From Candidatus Chisholmbacteria bacterium RIFCSPLOWO2_01_FULL_49_14 (GTDB lineage Bacteria; Patescibacteriota; Microgenomatia; UBA1400; Chisholmbacteraceae), in assembly GCA_001816915.1 (NCBI GenBank), contig MHCL01000011.1, positions 14,462 to 52,795 on the forward strand: DNA of 38,334 nucleotides, written 5' to 3'. Shown piece after piece: positions 13,391 through 21,010 of the stretch. The notes beneath the pieces are model-generated. The model had not been told where the DNA came from. It made no database searches and saw only the letters and a list, made by a program, of their open reading frames with translations. A program made the translations under genes and the position numbers. The first letter of the stretch is position 1. Each line of letters starts with the position of its first letter.

Positions 13391-14671
13391 ATGGCCAAAC
13401 TCAAACACTTCCTGGTTGTTCTGCTCACCTCAATTGCCTTTGCCGGTTCAACTTTAGCCGCTGAAAACGCTCCCGCCGAAAACGCCGCAGAATTTTACAA
13501 CCGTCACATCCAAGAGGCTGAAACGCTTAAACAGGAGGCGGAGAGACAGATACGCTACGCTGATGCTGCAAAAAAATATCGTGAGCTGGTGGATAAAGCA
13601 GTTCAATGGGAGACAGAGGGTCTTGACCGCTACGGCTACGAAAGCCCGGATCTGCCCAGACTGGGCGACGATGCCTACTTTAAATCTAAAGCTTTGACCA
13701 AATATGCCGAATACTTGACGTTAGACTATAGTCAGCAAATAGACGTAACAAATGACCCTTATGAAAATTTTTCCCTGCTGCAGGAGTGGAACGATAAAGC
13801 TTTTGATTACGTTGGTGAAGTTTTTAATGACACCTGGGATGAGCGTGTTGTCAACTACAGGGATGTCATGGACGAATTAAGCCAGGCTTTTGGCACTGAA
13901 CTGTACAGTATCGGTGGTTGGGACTTTGACATCCCCATCCAAAGGCGGCCAGGTGTGGCCCGGCAAATCCTTAATGCTCTTGATAATAAGATGAGACAGG
14001 AGGTAGATCCTGAATGGCGTTTTGAACTGCTGCGAGACCGGATCGAAAAAACAGACTGGGTGCTTAAAACCGCCCACTCCAACCCCACCTTTGATGAGCG
14101 ATCAATCGCGAATCTGGGTGGAAAGGGTCTGGGTGAGTCAAAAATCCTTCAGGAACAGTCGATCACTCTTATTCGAGACCTTAAAGACTTGATTGATAAA
14201 GAGTCAGATCCACCAACCAAAGGACAACTGGCAGAAAAACTGGTGGAGATTGTAAAATGGCTCAAAGAAAAGTGGAATAGTTCCGCCTATGACGACTACT
14301 ATCGGCCGGACATGAGTGGTTGGCCCGATTCGATTGAAGATATCTTGGGTGAGCCTACTCTACCAATCGGACCAAGGTTGCCTAGCGGCAGGACCACTAC
14401 CCCGCAAGAACCAGCGACGGTTGCCAAACAATGCGATTTTGACGGATTCATCCGCTGCCGGGATACATTCAATTTGCAGGGGTGCATTGATGCGTGCCCG
14501 TTTGTTGCGGCTGATTGTCCGCCGGGTACTCCGCCTGACACCGACTGCAAGCAAACCGACCAGAAGTGTTCCGATACCTGCTGGGATCAGGGTACATCCC
14601 ACGGCTCCCAGTGTGCAATCCAAAATCACTGCACTCTGCAAGAGATAGATAGCAGTTTACGCAGTCAATAA
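13391..14671 (+). CDS. Secreted protein with Cys-rich C-terminus
   Basis: 426 aa, unrecognised. A classical signal peptide covers residues 1-24 (LKHFLVVLLTSIAFAGSTLAA, cleavage after a LAA-type site), which is why the ATG at 13391 is preferred to a GTG at 13370. The mature part is mostly helical and charged (about 30-320), then Pro-rich (PTLPIGPRLPSGRTTTP). It ends in a tail of about 80 residues with a dozen Cys (CDFDGFIRCRDTFNLQGC...), which points to disulfide bonding outside the cell. It may be a surface or cell-contact protein. Confidence 0.65.
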   Translation: MAKLKHFLVVLLTSIAFAGSTLAAENAPAENAAEFYNRHIQEAETLKQEAERQIRYADAAKKYRELVDKAVQWETEGLDRYGYESPDLPRLGDDAYFKSKALTKYAEYLTLDYSQQIDVTNDPYENFSLLQEWNDKAFDYVGEVFNDTWDERVVNYRDVMDELSQAFGTELYSIGGWDFDIPIQRRPGVARQILNALDNKMRQEVDPEWRFELLRDRIEKTDWVLKTAHSNPTFDERSIANLGGKGLGESKILQEQSITLIRDLKDLIDKESDPPTKGQLAEKLVEIVKWLKEKWNSSAYDDYYRPDMSGWPDSIEDILGEPTLPIGPRLPSGRTTTPQEPATVAKQCDFDGFIRCRDTFNLQGCIDACPFVAADCPPGTPPDTDCKQTDQKCSDTCWDQGTSHGSQCAIQNHCTLQEIDSSLRSQ

Positions 14672-14778
14672 TAATTCCTGGTAAAATACGTTAGAGCAAT
14701 TTTGTAGATTGCCTCAATTTAGCTTATGGTCGTTTGTCTTTGGCTATTGGCTAATGACAAAAGTCTGAGAGCTAATAT

Positions 14779-14870
14779 GCGCCCATAGCCCCGCGTGCCA
14801 TTGCCTGAGGCATGGACTTTGGCGGGCAGGTCAGTGGATAGAGCACCTGTCTTCCCCGCCTGCAAGTGCC
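14779..14870 (+). pseudogene. tRNA 5' half with palindromic insertion, upstream of tRNA-Arg
   Basis: GCGCCCATAGC (14779-14789) and TCAGTGGATAGAGCACCTGT plus CTTCC (14831-14855) join into a normal tRNA 5' half, similar to tRNA-Arg(TCT) at 14883. Between them lies a 41-nt hairpin segment (14790-14830, CCCGC..GCGGGCAGG outer arms, TGCCTGAGGCA core), inserted after tRNA position 11. The half ends at position 36, followed by CCCGCCTGCAAGTGCC (14855-14870), nearly the same element that follows the tRNA-Leu relic at 3720-3735. Confidence 0.72.
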
Positions 14871-14882
14871 TTGAGCGAGGAA

Positions 14883-14954
14883 GCCGCCATAGCTCAACGG
14901 ATAGAGCAACCGCCTTCTAAGCGGTAGATGAAGGTTCGATTCCTTCTGGTGGCA
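14883..14954 (+). tRNA. tRNA-Arg(TCT)
   Basis: Acceptor GCCGCCA/TGGTGGC with one G-U pair, anticodon arm ACCGC-CTTCTAA-GCGGT (TCT). Confidence 0.94.
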
Positions 14955-14992
14955 CAGCGATTGGCGGGCAGGGATTCCTTACTGGAGGTACT

Positions 14993-15184
14993 ATGGGATA
15001 CGATGATCCGGCGACAGACGCCTACTATGACCGCAAGCTTGCCAATGACATCAAGTGGCAGGCAAATCAGGCAACCCGAAAAGGCTACCACAGGGTGGCA
15101 AAAGAGCTATGGGATGCCTACTACGCTCTTCTTGAAGAGGCAAAAATTGAGGAGAGTAAAACAAGTGAAGAACAAGCAGAATAA
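14993..15184 (+). CDS. 63-aa hypothetical protein
   Basis: Helical, charged and Tyr-rich (MGYDDPATDAYYDRKLAND...WDAYYALLEEAKIEESKT). GGAGG lies 5 nt before the ATG, a strong ribosome site. No family is recognised. It is followed after 22 nt by another small acidic gene that also has a strong ribosome site, so the two probably form one transcript. Confidence 0.6.
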   Translation: MGYDDPATDAYYDRKLANDIKWQANQATRKGYHRVAKELWDAYYALLEEAKIEESKTSEEQAE

Positions 15185-15206
15185 ATATATTCAGAAAGGA
15201 GGTCAA

Positions 15207-15455
15207 ATGTCTGATTTTGATGAGTCCGATGATGATCAGGATGAGCTGGAGACCCCGGCGGAGGAAGGAGAACACTCCGTCAGCGGATCGGCTCCGTCAA
15301 CGACGAGCGATGATGATGTTTCGGATATGGTGGAGGACGTGATCGGAAATAAGCCAAAACCCGGAAAGCCGTTCAGCATTGCCGAAGAAGTCGAGAAGGA
15401 TGAGAAGGCGATGCATGATATCCCTCCGGATGAGGCGGATGTCGATCGCGACTAA
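15207..15455 (+). CDS. 82-aa highly acidic, disordered protein
   Basis: The start is set by AAAGGAGG 5 nt before the ATG at 15207. The chain is dominated by Asp, Glu and Ser (DFDESDDDQDELETPAEEG, DDDVSDMVEDV) with a GKPFSIAEEVEKDEKAMHD middle. It is probably intrinsically disordered. Function unknown. Confidence 0.6.
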   Translation: MSDFDESDDDQDELETPAEEGEHSVSGSAPSTTSDDDVSDMVEDVIGNKPKPGKPFSIAEEVEKDEKAMHDIPPDEADVDRD

Positions 15456-15502
15456 TTCGTTTTAGAACAAAACGCTCCATTACTACCGTTTACCAATCTG
15501 AT

Positions 15503-16009
15503 ATGAGAAATGCGTCATGGAAAGATATCCATCGGTTTCAAGAGAAATCGGGTTGGTGCGGTCCCGCGGTTATTCAGATGGCGCTGTCCAAAGTTCAGAT
15601 TGATAAATCTCAAGAGGAAATCGCCCATGATGTCTATAAACACTGGTGGGGAACGAGTTATTCTCTGATGGTCGCCTACTTCAGCCGGTATTTCAGACGG
15701 GTGAATTTTAAAAGCAATGCGACAATCCAGGATTTAAAGAGACTGGTAGACAACGGGAATATCGTGATCGTCGACTGGTGGGATGATTTGGATGCTGAAG
15801 ACCCGGATGGTCATTATTGTATCGTTGCGAAAGTCAGTCGGGAGAAAAAAACCATAACACTGGTCGATCCCTCAAATGCCCGAAAAGGAATATGGGAAAT
15901 AAAGATAAAAGATTTTCGGGATCGATGGTATGACTATCTGGATGTTCATGGTTCAACTTGGGTAGATGGATTGCTGATTTGGATTGACGCGAAATCAAAA
16001 ATTTCCTAG
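15503..16009 (+). CDS. C39-like cysteine peptidase
   Basis: 168 aa. Papain-fold peptidase signature of the C39-like family: SGWCGPAVIQMAL with catalytic C19 preceded by a Gln-containing segment (Q13), DGHYCIVAKV with H104, and LVDPSN with D122. There is no signal peptide or transporter fusion, so it acts in the cytoplasm or is exported by other means. In bacteriocin systems such domains cut double-glycine leaders, but no ABC transporter or precursor is adjacent, so the substrate is unknown. Confidence 0.82.
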   Translation: MRNASWKDIHRFQEKSGWCGPAVIQMALSKVQIDKSQEEIAHDVYKHWWGTSYSLMVAYFSRYFRRVNFKSNATIQDLKRLVDNGNIVIVDWWDDLDAEDPDGHYCIVAKVSREKKTITLVDPSNARKGIWEIKIKDFRDRWYDYLDVHGSTWVDGLLIWIDAKSKIS

Positions 16010-16011
16010 TC

Positions 16012-16123
16012 CTCCTTCGCCAAGTCTATATTGGCTTCGGCAGGATTTCAGCTTTAGGATATGGAAAGAACTCTCGTGATACTAATCAGATAATCCGAGA
16101 GCTGAGAGACCTCGGAGCTTCAA
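16012..16123 (-). ncRNA. Possible structured RNA, copy B
   Basis: Minus strand. Starts TTGAAGCTCC (16123 downward), hairpin TCCGAG/CTCGGA with an 11-nt loop, then 70 nt after the start AGCTGAAATCC and a GCCAA/TTGGC hairpin. A -10-like TATATT lies 8 nt before the start (16132-16137). It matches copy A (23113-23205) in both end blocks and spacing, with two compensated changes in the stem. It could instead be a relic of a transposon end. Confidence 0.5.
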
Positions 16124-16154
16124 TCTGGTAAAATATACCTTAGATTGAGATGAG

Positions 16155-16204
16155 TATGGTGGCCGTAGCCCTGCCTGCCGGCAGGCAGGTCAGCGGTAGA
16201 GCAT
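16155..16204 (+). pseudogene. Duplicated tRNA-His 5' half with 20-bp palindrome
   Basis: 16155-16169 plus 16190-16204 match 16452-16481, the 5' part of tRNA-His with its flank, at 28 of 30 positions. The perfect palindrome CCTGCCTGCCGGCAGGCAGG (16170-16189) is inserted after tRNA position 11. The copy ends exactly at the ATG of the GIY-YIG gene, whose first two start-codon bases are tRNA sequence. Confidence 0.85.
16170..16189. repeat. 20-bp GC-rich palindrome
   Basis: Perfect palindrome of the same family as 286-303, 3695-3712 and 16680-16700. Confidence 0.88.
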
Positions 16205-16451
16205 GAGATATTACGCTTACATTCTGAAAAGTCTTAAAGACGGCAAGTGTTATACAGGAATTACGAATGATCTAATAAGAAGGATCAATCAACATCAATT
16301 GGGTGATGAAGCCACGCCATCGACACTGAATAGAGGTCCATTTAAGTTAATTCATGCAGAGGAGTGCGAAAATCGGCTGGTAGCAAGAAAAAGGGAGAAG
16401 TACTGGAAAAGTGGATATGGAAGAGAGTTAAGAGAGAGACTGTTTGGTTGA
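16203..16451 (+). CDS. Small GIY-YIG nuclease-family protein in duplicated tRNA-His
   Basis: 82 aa. YAY (4-6) and YTG (17-19) replace GIY and YIG. Then come the LIRRINQHQ helix, a conserved mid-region (TLNRGPFKLIHAEE) and KREKYWKSGYGRE with the catalytic-type Glu. It is a free-standing UPF0213/COG2827-type domain, the same length as the gene at tRNA-Gly. The gene lies precisely between a copied tRNA-His 5' half and the intact tRNA-His: its stop is 3 nt before the tRNA. The position suggests a homing-like nuclease specific for tRNA genes. Confidence 0.86.
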   Translation: MRYYAYILKSLKDGKCYTGITNDLIRRINQHQLGDEATPSTLNRGPFKLIHAEECENRLVARKREKYWKSGYGRELRERLFG

Positions 16452-16454
16452 TAT

Positions 16455-16527
16455 GGTGGCCGTAGCTCAACGGCAGAGCATCGCCCTGTGGAGGCGAATG
16501 TTGCGGGTTCGATTCCCGTCGGCCACC
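16455..16527 (+). tRNA. tRNA-His(GTG)
   Basis: Acceptor GTGGCCG/CGGCCAC with the extra G-1 (16455) opposite C73 expected for His. Anticodon arm TCGCC-CTGTGGA-GGCGA (GTG). Confidence 0.95.
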
Positions 16528-16598
16528 CAAAAATTGAATTTAGAATCCTCTGCTTTTAGAATGTTAATTTAAAATAATGACTAAATACATATCATTGT

Positions 16599-16625
16599 AA
16601 AAGTAAAAATGAATTACTTTTTTTT
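16599..16625 (+). terminator. Terminator-like hairpin after tRNA-His
   Basis: AAAAGTAA-N7-TTACTTTT followed by more Ts. The stem is AT-rich, so it would be a weak terminator. Confidence 0.4.
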
Positions 16626-16637
16626 AACATAAAAACT

Positions 16638-17231
16638 ATGTCAAACGTTGAAACAAAAAAGGAGTTGTCACCAGAACAACCTGCCTTGCCGGCAGGCAGG
16701 CGTGAGGAACTGATCAACGCATTAAAAGCCCGTTTTGAGAAAAACATGAACCGTCATAAAGGTCTTGAATGGGCTAAAGTACAAGCAAAGCTGGACGCCA
16801 ATGCCGGGAAACTGTGGTCGCTCTATGAAATGGAAAGAACCGGCGGTGAACCAGATGTTGTAGGTCGTGATTCTAAGACAGGCGAATACATTTTTTATGA
16901 CTGCTGCGCGGAAAGTCCTAAAGGCCGCAGAAGTGTTTGTTACGACCGCGAAGCGCTGGAGTCACGGAAAGAACATAAACCGGAAAATAACGCTATTGAT
17001 ATGGCTGCTGCCATGGGCATTGAACTTTTATCGGAAGAACAATATCGAGAGTTGCAGAAACTCGGAAAATTCGATACGAAAACGTCGAGCTGGGTGAAAA
17101 CACCTTCTGATATTAGAAAACTCGGCGGCGCTATCTTTGCTGATTTCCGCTACGGCAATGTCTTCGTGTCTCACAACGGTGCAGAATCTTACTATGCCGT
17201 TAGGGCGTTCCGTGGCTCGCTAAGGGTCTAA
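16638..17231 (+). CDS. DUF4256 protein with palindrome-encoded insertion
   Basis: 197 aa. The body matches the DUF4256 family (ALKARFEKNMNRHKGLEW, ERTGGEPDVVG, YIFYDCCAESPKGRRS, ENNAIDMAAAMGIELLSE, GGAIFADFRYGNVFVSHNGA). The function of the family is not known. Between ELSPEQ and REEL, 21 bases (16680-16700) of the dispersed palindrome family add exactly seven codons (P-A-L-P-A-G-R). Removing them gives a continuous EQREELINALKARF. The frame is kept, so the gene may still work. No ribosome site is visible. Confidence 0.85.
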   Translation: MSNVETKKELSPEQPALPAGRREELINALKARFEKNMNRHKGLEWAKVQAKLDANAGKLWSLYEMERTGGEPDVVGRDSKTGEYIFYDCCAESPKGRRSVCYDREALESRKEHKPENNAIDMAAAMGIELLSEEQYRELQKLGKFDTKTSSWVKTPSDIRKLGGAIFADFRYGNVFVSHNGAESYYAVRAFRGSLRV

Positions 17232-17365
17232 ATTTGGACTTTTAATTTTAGCATTTCTTTGATATTTGTGGCGCGTAATCATTACACAAAATACAAAGAA
17301 GCAAATGAAGTTCTAAAAAAGCTACGTCCTTACGCGGTAATCTAGTATAATAGGCACAGACATCA

Positions 17366-17382
17366 TGGGGTAGGCTACCCCA
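17366..17382. terminator. Hairpin between convergent genes
   Basis: TGGGGTA-GGC-TACCCCA, a perfect 7-bp stem between the DUF4256 gene and the leftward gene at 17410. There is no long T-run. It may act as a bidirectional terminator. Confidence 0.4.
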
Positions 17383-17409
17383 GTTCGCTAGATTTAACTT
17401 TAGGTTTTA

Positions 17410-18024
17410 TTACTCCCTGATGAAGGCAAGCCCTGATTGCATTCGATGTTGTGTCCAGCCAAAAATATCCGCTTCGTGTCGGGCGTTATTCAGATAATCA
17501 GGCCATCTTCCTTTTTTGAGATCATCCCAATGGTCACCTGTTCGCCTCAGGAATATCTGAGCATTATAGGGAACTTGTGGAGTAAACCATTCTGTTTCAG
17601 GTATGTAATCGTCCCGCTTTTGATAATCTCCTTGCAGCCAATACGACGTCAGCGCCCCGTCAGCATTCACAGCAATGAGAATGGGATTTACCCTTGAGGT
17701 TTTTTGACAAATGTCCTTCACCAGATGGTAGTCGAAACAGTTGGCAAGCAGTAACGGCGGATTGGCACCGATGATGCTTTCCAACATCTGATCAGGCAGC
17801 GTGGTCTTTATTGATTCGGACTGCCAGCTTGCCAGATCCACTCCGACATACAACGCAGACGGGAAAACATCCGCAATTACCCGTCTCAATGCTTTTCCGT
17901 AACCGACGACGCCTTCGATGACGAGATCCACCTGCTCAAGTACCGGATGTTTGGATTGCATTTCGCTCAACTGGGCAGTGAAAAAAACTGCCCATAGCTG
18001 CTCACTCGAAGCTTCGTATTCCAT
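17410..18024 (-). CDS. Hypothetical Rossmann-like protein
   Basis: 204 aa. DLVIEGVVGYGKALRRVIAD (about 33-52) and ALYVGVDLASWQ (57-68) resemble motifs I and II of class I methyltransferases, and ANPPLLLANCFDY could be the post-II region, but the glycine pattern is not canonical. The second half (RVNPILIAVNADGAL, GDYQKRDDYIPE, RRTGDHWDDLKKGRWPDYL) is not recognised. It is probably a diverged methyltransferase-like or hypothetical protein and is transcribed alone. Confidence 0.5.
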   Translation of the reverse strand: MEYEASSEQLWAVFFTAQLSEMQSKHPVLEQVDLVIEGVVGYGKALRRVIADVFPSALYVGVDLASWQSESIKTTLPDQMLESIIGANPPLLLANCFDYHLVKDICQKTSRVNPILIAVNADGALTSYWLQGDYQKRDDYIPETEWFTPQVPYNAQIFLRRTGDHWDDLKKGRWPDYLNNARHEADIFGWTQHRMQSGLAFIRE

Positions 18025-18119
18025 GCCGTTAAAATGTTCTTAAGGAGGGAATTGTAACATAGTAGTGAAAAGTTTGAACGACAATTGACGTACCGGGTTC
18101 ATGAGATAGTTTATTTCAA

Positions 18120-18629
18120 ATGAATATTTGCTGGTATTTAATTAATACTCATTCGTATCAGGGAAAAAAGATGCATTTCGGTTATATCATTCCCAAACCG
18201 AAGACTCCGGATAACGATCATGAATATTTGGAGGTACTCGCAAAAAATATCTTCCGCATGGGATTTAACTGGATCGTCGTCGAAGAGCGCTGGCCGGAGA
18301 TTCGCAAGGCATTTGATGAGTTTCGCGTTGAGAAAGTTGCAGGATATACCGAGTCGGACGTTATGCGTTTACTTGATGATAAGCGGATGATCCGACACCG
18401 GAAGAAAATTGAGGCAATAATTTCCAATGCTACACTTGTGAGAGCCATCGCAAACCAGTTCGGATCTTTTAAGGAGTACCTAAAAAGCTTCCGCGATGAG
18501 CCTTACCACAGGAGAAGGGATAGAATTGCGTTGAGTTTCAGGAATTTGGGAAAAACCGGTGCTTTTTGTTTTCTCTACACAATCAATGAAGAAGTTCCCA
18601 AATGGGAAGAGCGTCTTTCGGAACTCTAG
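18120..18629 (+). CDS. 3-methyladenine DNA glycosylase I (Tag)-like protein
   Basis: 169 aa; the domain itself starts near the internal ATG at 18171 (MHFGYIIPKPKTP), which may be the real start. FRMGFNWIVVEERWPEIRKAF, FRVEKVAGYTESDVMRLLDD, MIRHRKKIEAIISNA and a C-terminal LGKTGAFCFLYTINEEVP follow the helix order of the Tag/HhH-GPD-like family that removes alkylated adenine. The N-terminal zinc-binding Cys/His set of E. coli Tag is absent, so activity is uncertain. It would fit with the UvrABC repair genes further right. Confidence 0.65.
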   Translation: MNICWYLINTHSYQGKKMHFGYIIPKPKTPDNDHEYLEVLAKNIFRMGFNWIVVEERWPEIRKAFDEFRVEKVAGYTESDVMRLLDDKRMIRHRKKIEAIISNATLVRAIANQFGSFKEYLKSFRDEPYHRRRDRIALSFRNLGKTGAFCFLYTINEEVPKWEERLSEL

Positions 18630-18635
18630 AGATCA

Positions 18636-19061
18636 CTATTGATTCGAAGGAAGAGATGTTTTCGATTGCGGAGACTGTTGAGTTTGGGCGGAATCATCGG
18701 CTCTGATCACTTCTTCCTCGTTGGCATCCTTGGAAATACCCGCGAGGAGTTTTGACCTCTTCAGCACTCCGATGGTATGATTCACCTCAAGTCCAGGATC
18801 CATCTTTTTATCCTTATACGCGTCTTTTTGTATTTCAAGATCGTCGATGAAATGCGTGATGTTGTCCGCAGTAAAGACCGCTTTCTTCAATTCTTCGTAC
18901 CTAGTCATGATGGTTCTGGCAAGCGTCGAGTACTTGTAGAAAAGCGCAATCAACCCGGTCAGTACGAGTACTGAAAGCAGCATTCCCTTTTGTGCCGTAT
19001 CACCAACGATAAAAACAAAAAGACTGTACAACGCAATAAGTACGATAATGATGATTTTCAT
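18636..19061 (-). CDS. Two-helix membrane protein, unknown
   Basis: 141 aa. Two transmembrane helices close to the N-terminus (about 2-20 and 26-43) are followed by a soluble helical region (RTIMTRYEELKKAVFTADNIT...) and a Ser/Gln-rich tail. No family is recognised. It is followed upstream on the same strand by another small two-helix protein, 12 bp away, so the pair are likely co-transcribed. Confidence 0.6.
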   Translation of the reverse strand: MKIIIIVLIALYSLFVFIVGDTAQKGMLLSVLVLTGLIALFYKYSTLARTIMTRYEELKKAVFTADNITHFIDDLEIQKDAYKDKKMDPGLEVNHTIGVLKRSKLLAGISKDANEEEVIRADDSAQTQQSPQSKTSLPSNQ

Positions 19062-19073
19062 ATTCGGGTCAGT

Positions 19074-19337
19074 TTATGATGATGATTCGTTTCCCTTCTC
19101 TTTTGCCTTCTCCAATTTATCTATCCGGAATTCTATTTCTTCAATCCGTTCATTCATACGCTGTTTCATCTCATCATGGTCACGCTTCTGCGCGGAAACA
19201 CGAATGAGAGCGGAAATGCCGACAATGCCGGCAAGAAAATAGAAGATATCGGCAAGTGATCTTCTTCCGAGCAGGAGAAAGACGATTGCCGATACAATAA
19301 CCCCCAGGACAATCAGATTCTTTCGGTTTTTTTCCAT
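19074..19337 (-). CDS. Small membrane protein with C-terminal coiled coil
   Basis: 87 aa. Two hydrophobic helices (about 7-24 and 28-46), then a charged heptad region, DEMKQRMNERIEEIEFRIDKLEKAKEK, likely a coiled coil. Unrecognised; pairs with the downstream membrane gene. Confidence 0.6.
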   Translation of the reverse strand: MEKNRKNLIVLGVIVSAIVFLLLGRRSLADIFYFLAGIVGISALIRVSAQKRDHDEMKQRMNERIEEIEFRIDKLEKAKEKGNESSS

Positions 19338-19397
19338 CTGTATACTACCATCCTATTGTTTTTTCACCCACGACGCAACTTTCCGACGCGATTTTTC

Positions 19398-19418
19398 ATC
19401 ACAAAAGGCGTTTGTGAT
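19398..19418 (+). promoter_or_regulatory. Hairpin in leader of 19430 gene
   Basis: ATCACAAA-AGGCG-TTTGTGAT, a perfect 8-bp stem ending 11 nt before the ATG and just before TAGGA. It could be an operator or could hide the ribosome site. Confidence 0.35.
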
Positions 19419-19429
19419 AGGATTCAGCT

Positions 19430-19675
19430 ATGAAAGGAAGAAAGCGGGATTTTGTCACAGATGCTCGCAAGATGATGTCTGCCCATTTCGGGAAATTCAC
19501 TAAGGGACGACGGAAATTCATCCCGATGGCGCTCCTGTTGGCGCTTCTTATCCTCTTTGGCGTTGGCGCATCAGTGATCATGATTATGGGACTTGTTGGG
19601 ATCTATGCCATCATTGTGGTCTTCCGCATGAATTCCGAATGGATCAGGAAAGAAGAAAAGCGAATGAAAAAGTGA
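19430..19675 (+). CDS. Small membrane protein, unknown
   Basis: 81 aa. A basic N-terminus (MKGRKRDFVTDARKM), two hydrophobic helices (about 31-48 and 50-66) and a basic tail. Not recognised. Confidence 0.55.
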   Translation: MKGRKRDFVTDARKMMSAHFGKFTKGRRKFIPMALLLALLILFGVGASVIMIMGLVGIYAIIVVFRMNSEWIRKEEKRMKK

Positions 19676-19693
19676 AGCAGGGGGAATTCGCAT

Positions 19694-20956
19694 CTATGAA
19701 GAACGCAGGCTGTTGCGAAGAACTTCGTCGATCGTGGTCACACCCCGTTCGGCTTTTTCAATACCATCTTGGAGCAAAGTCAAAAATCCATGGGATTTGA
19801 GCGTATCACGCAAAATATCTTCACTCGCTCTTGATCGGACGAGATCGCGGACTTTGGAATCCATTTTCAACACTTCATAAATGCCGGTTCTGCCTTTGTA
19901 GCGGAGATTTTGGCAGGATGGACAGCCTTTGCCGACCATGAATTGTTTCGGACTGCGGCCAGTGGTCTTTAAAAAATATTCACTCTGTTCAGGAGTTGGC
20001 GATACCGGTATCTGGCACTCCAGGCAGTTTTTTCGCACCAGACGCTGAGCAACGATCCCCAAGAGCGCGGCGTTTAAGAGGTACGATTCAACACCAAGAT
20101 CGAGGAGGCGAAACAGCGCTCCAACTGAGTCTTCCGCATGAACAGAAGAAAGAACGAGTTGACCGGTTAATCCGGACTCCACCGCGATTTGGGCAGTTTC
20201 CCGATCGCGAATTTCTCCCACAAAGATCACGTCCGGACTCAGGCGCAGGATTGTCCGCAAACCTTCGGCAAAAGTGAATCCCATGTCGTTTTTCGTCTGC
20301 ATCTGATTTACTCCCTGCAATTGATATTCAACGGGATCTTCAATGGTCATGATATTGTAGGTTTGATTCTCGTTGAGTTGATTGATCGTTGAATACAAGG
20401 TCGTCGTCTTCCCGCAACCGGTCGGTCCGCAGACGAGAATCAATCCGCTCATTGATCGCAGCATGTCCCGATAAATTTCGTCGGTCTTTTTACTGAAACC
20501 CAAATCGGACAGCGGCATGACGATTGATTGCTTCTCGTGGATTCTGATGACGATCAATTCCCCATGGATTGTTTGGGCAATTTCTACACGCAGGTTGACG
20601 ACCCGGCCTTCCAGGTTCAGAGTAAACTGACCTTCCTGGATACGGCGTTTTTCCGTCGGATCCAGTTGAGAAAGAACTTTAATCCGAGAGGAGATCTGCG
20701 GAAACTCGTCAAGCGAAAATTCCCCGAGATAATACATCACCCCGTCTATTCGGGATCGGACCCGTACCGTATTTTTCGCCGGTTCAAAGAAGATGTCGGA
20801 CGAAGCAAGTCCTACGGCTTCACGAATAATCGTGTTGACAAAAGGTGTTGCGTCAACTTTGGTCTGGGAAAAAAGGTCCTTTAAAAATCTTGTGCTTACT
20901 GTTTTCGGCTCGGATGCCGGTGCGTTTGAATTTCCATCATCCATTATGGACGGCAT
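19694..20956 (-). CDS. PilB/GspE-family secretion ATPase (short form)
   Basis: 420 aa. Walker A CGPTGCGKTTT (176-186), Asp box IEDPVE (205-210), Walker B LSPDVIFVGEIRD (239-251) and His box TGQLVLSSVHA (264-274) are all present, plus a four-Cys zinc motif near residues 308-350 (CLEC and CPSC). It should hydrolyse ATP to drive pilus or pseudopilus assembly at the inner membrane. It lacks the N-terminal domain of classic PilB (about 560 aa), a common short form. No pilin, PilC or PilM genes are in this window, so the partners are elsewhere. The start could also be the Met four codons downstream. Confidence 0.9.
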   Translation of the reverse strand: MPSIMDDGNSNAPASEPKTVSTRFLKDLFSQTKVDATPFVNTIIREAVGLASSDIFFEPAKNTVRVRSRIDGVMYYLGEFSLDEFPQISSRIKVLSQLDPTEKRRIQEGQFTLNLEGRVVNLRVEIAQTIHGELIVIRIHEKQSIVMPLSDLGFSKKTDEIYRDMLRSMSGLILVCGPTGCGKTTTLYSTINQLNENQTYNIMTIEDPVEYQLQGVNQMQTKNDMGFTFAEGLRTILRLSPDVIFVGEIRDRETAQIAVESGLTGQLVLSSVHAEDSVGALFRLLDLGVESYLLNAALLGIVAQRLVRKNCLECQIPVSPTPEQSEYFLKTTGRSPKQFMVGKGCPSCQNLRYKGRTGIYEVLKMDSKVRDLVRSRASEDILRDTLKSHGFLTLLQDGIEKAERGVTTIDEVLRNSLRSS

Positions 20957-21010
20957 ATAGGACTACCGTAACACAGCGCAAAGCATCCGGTCAATTTTGC
21001 TGAGCCTTCC

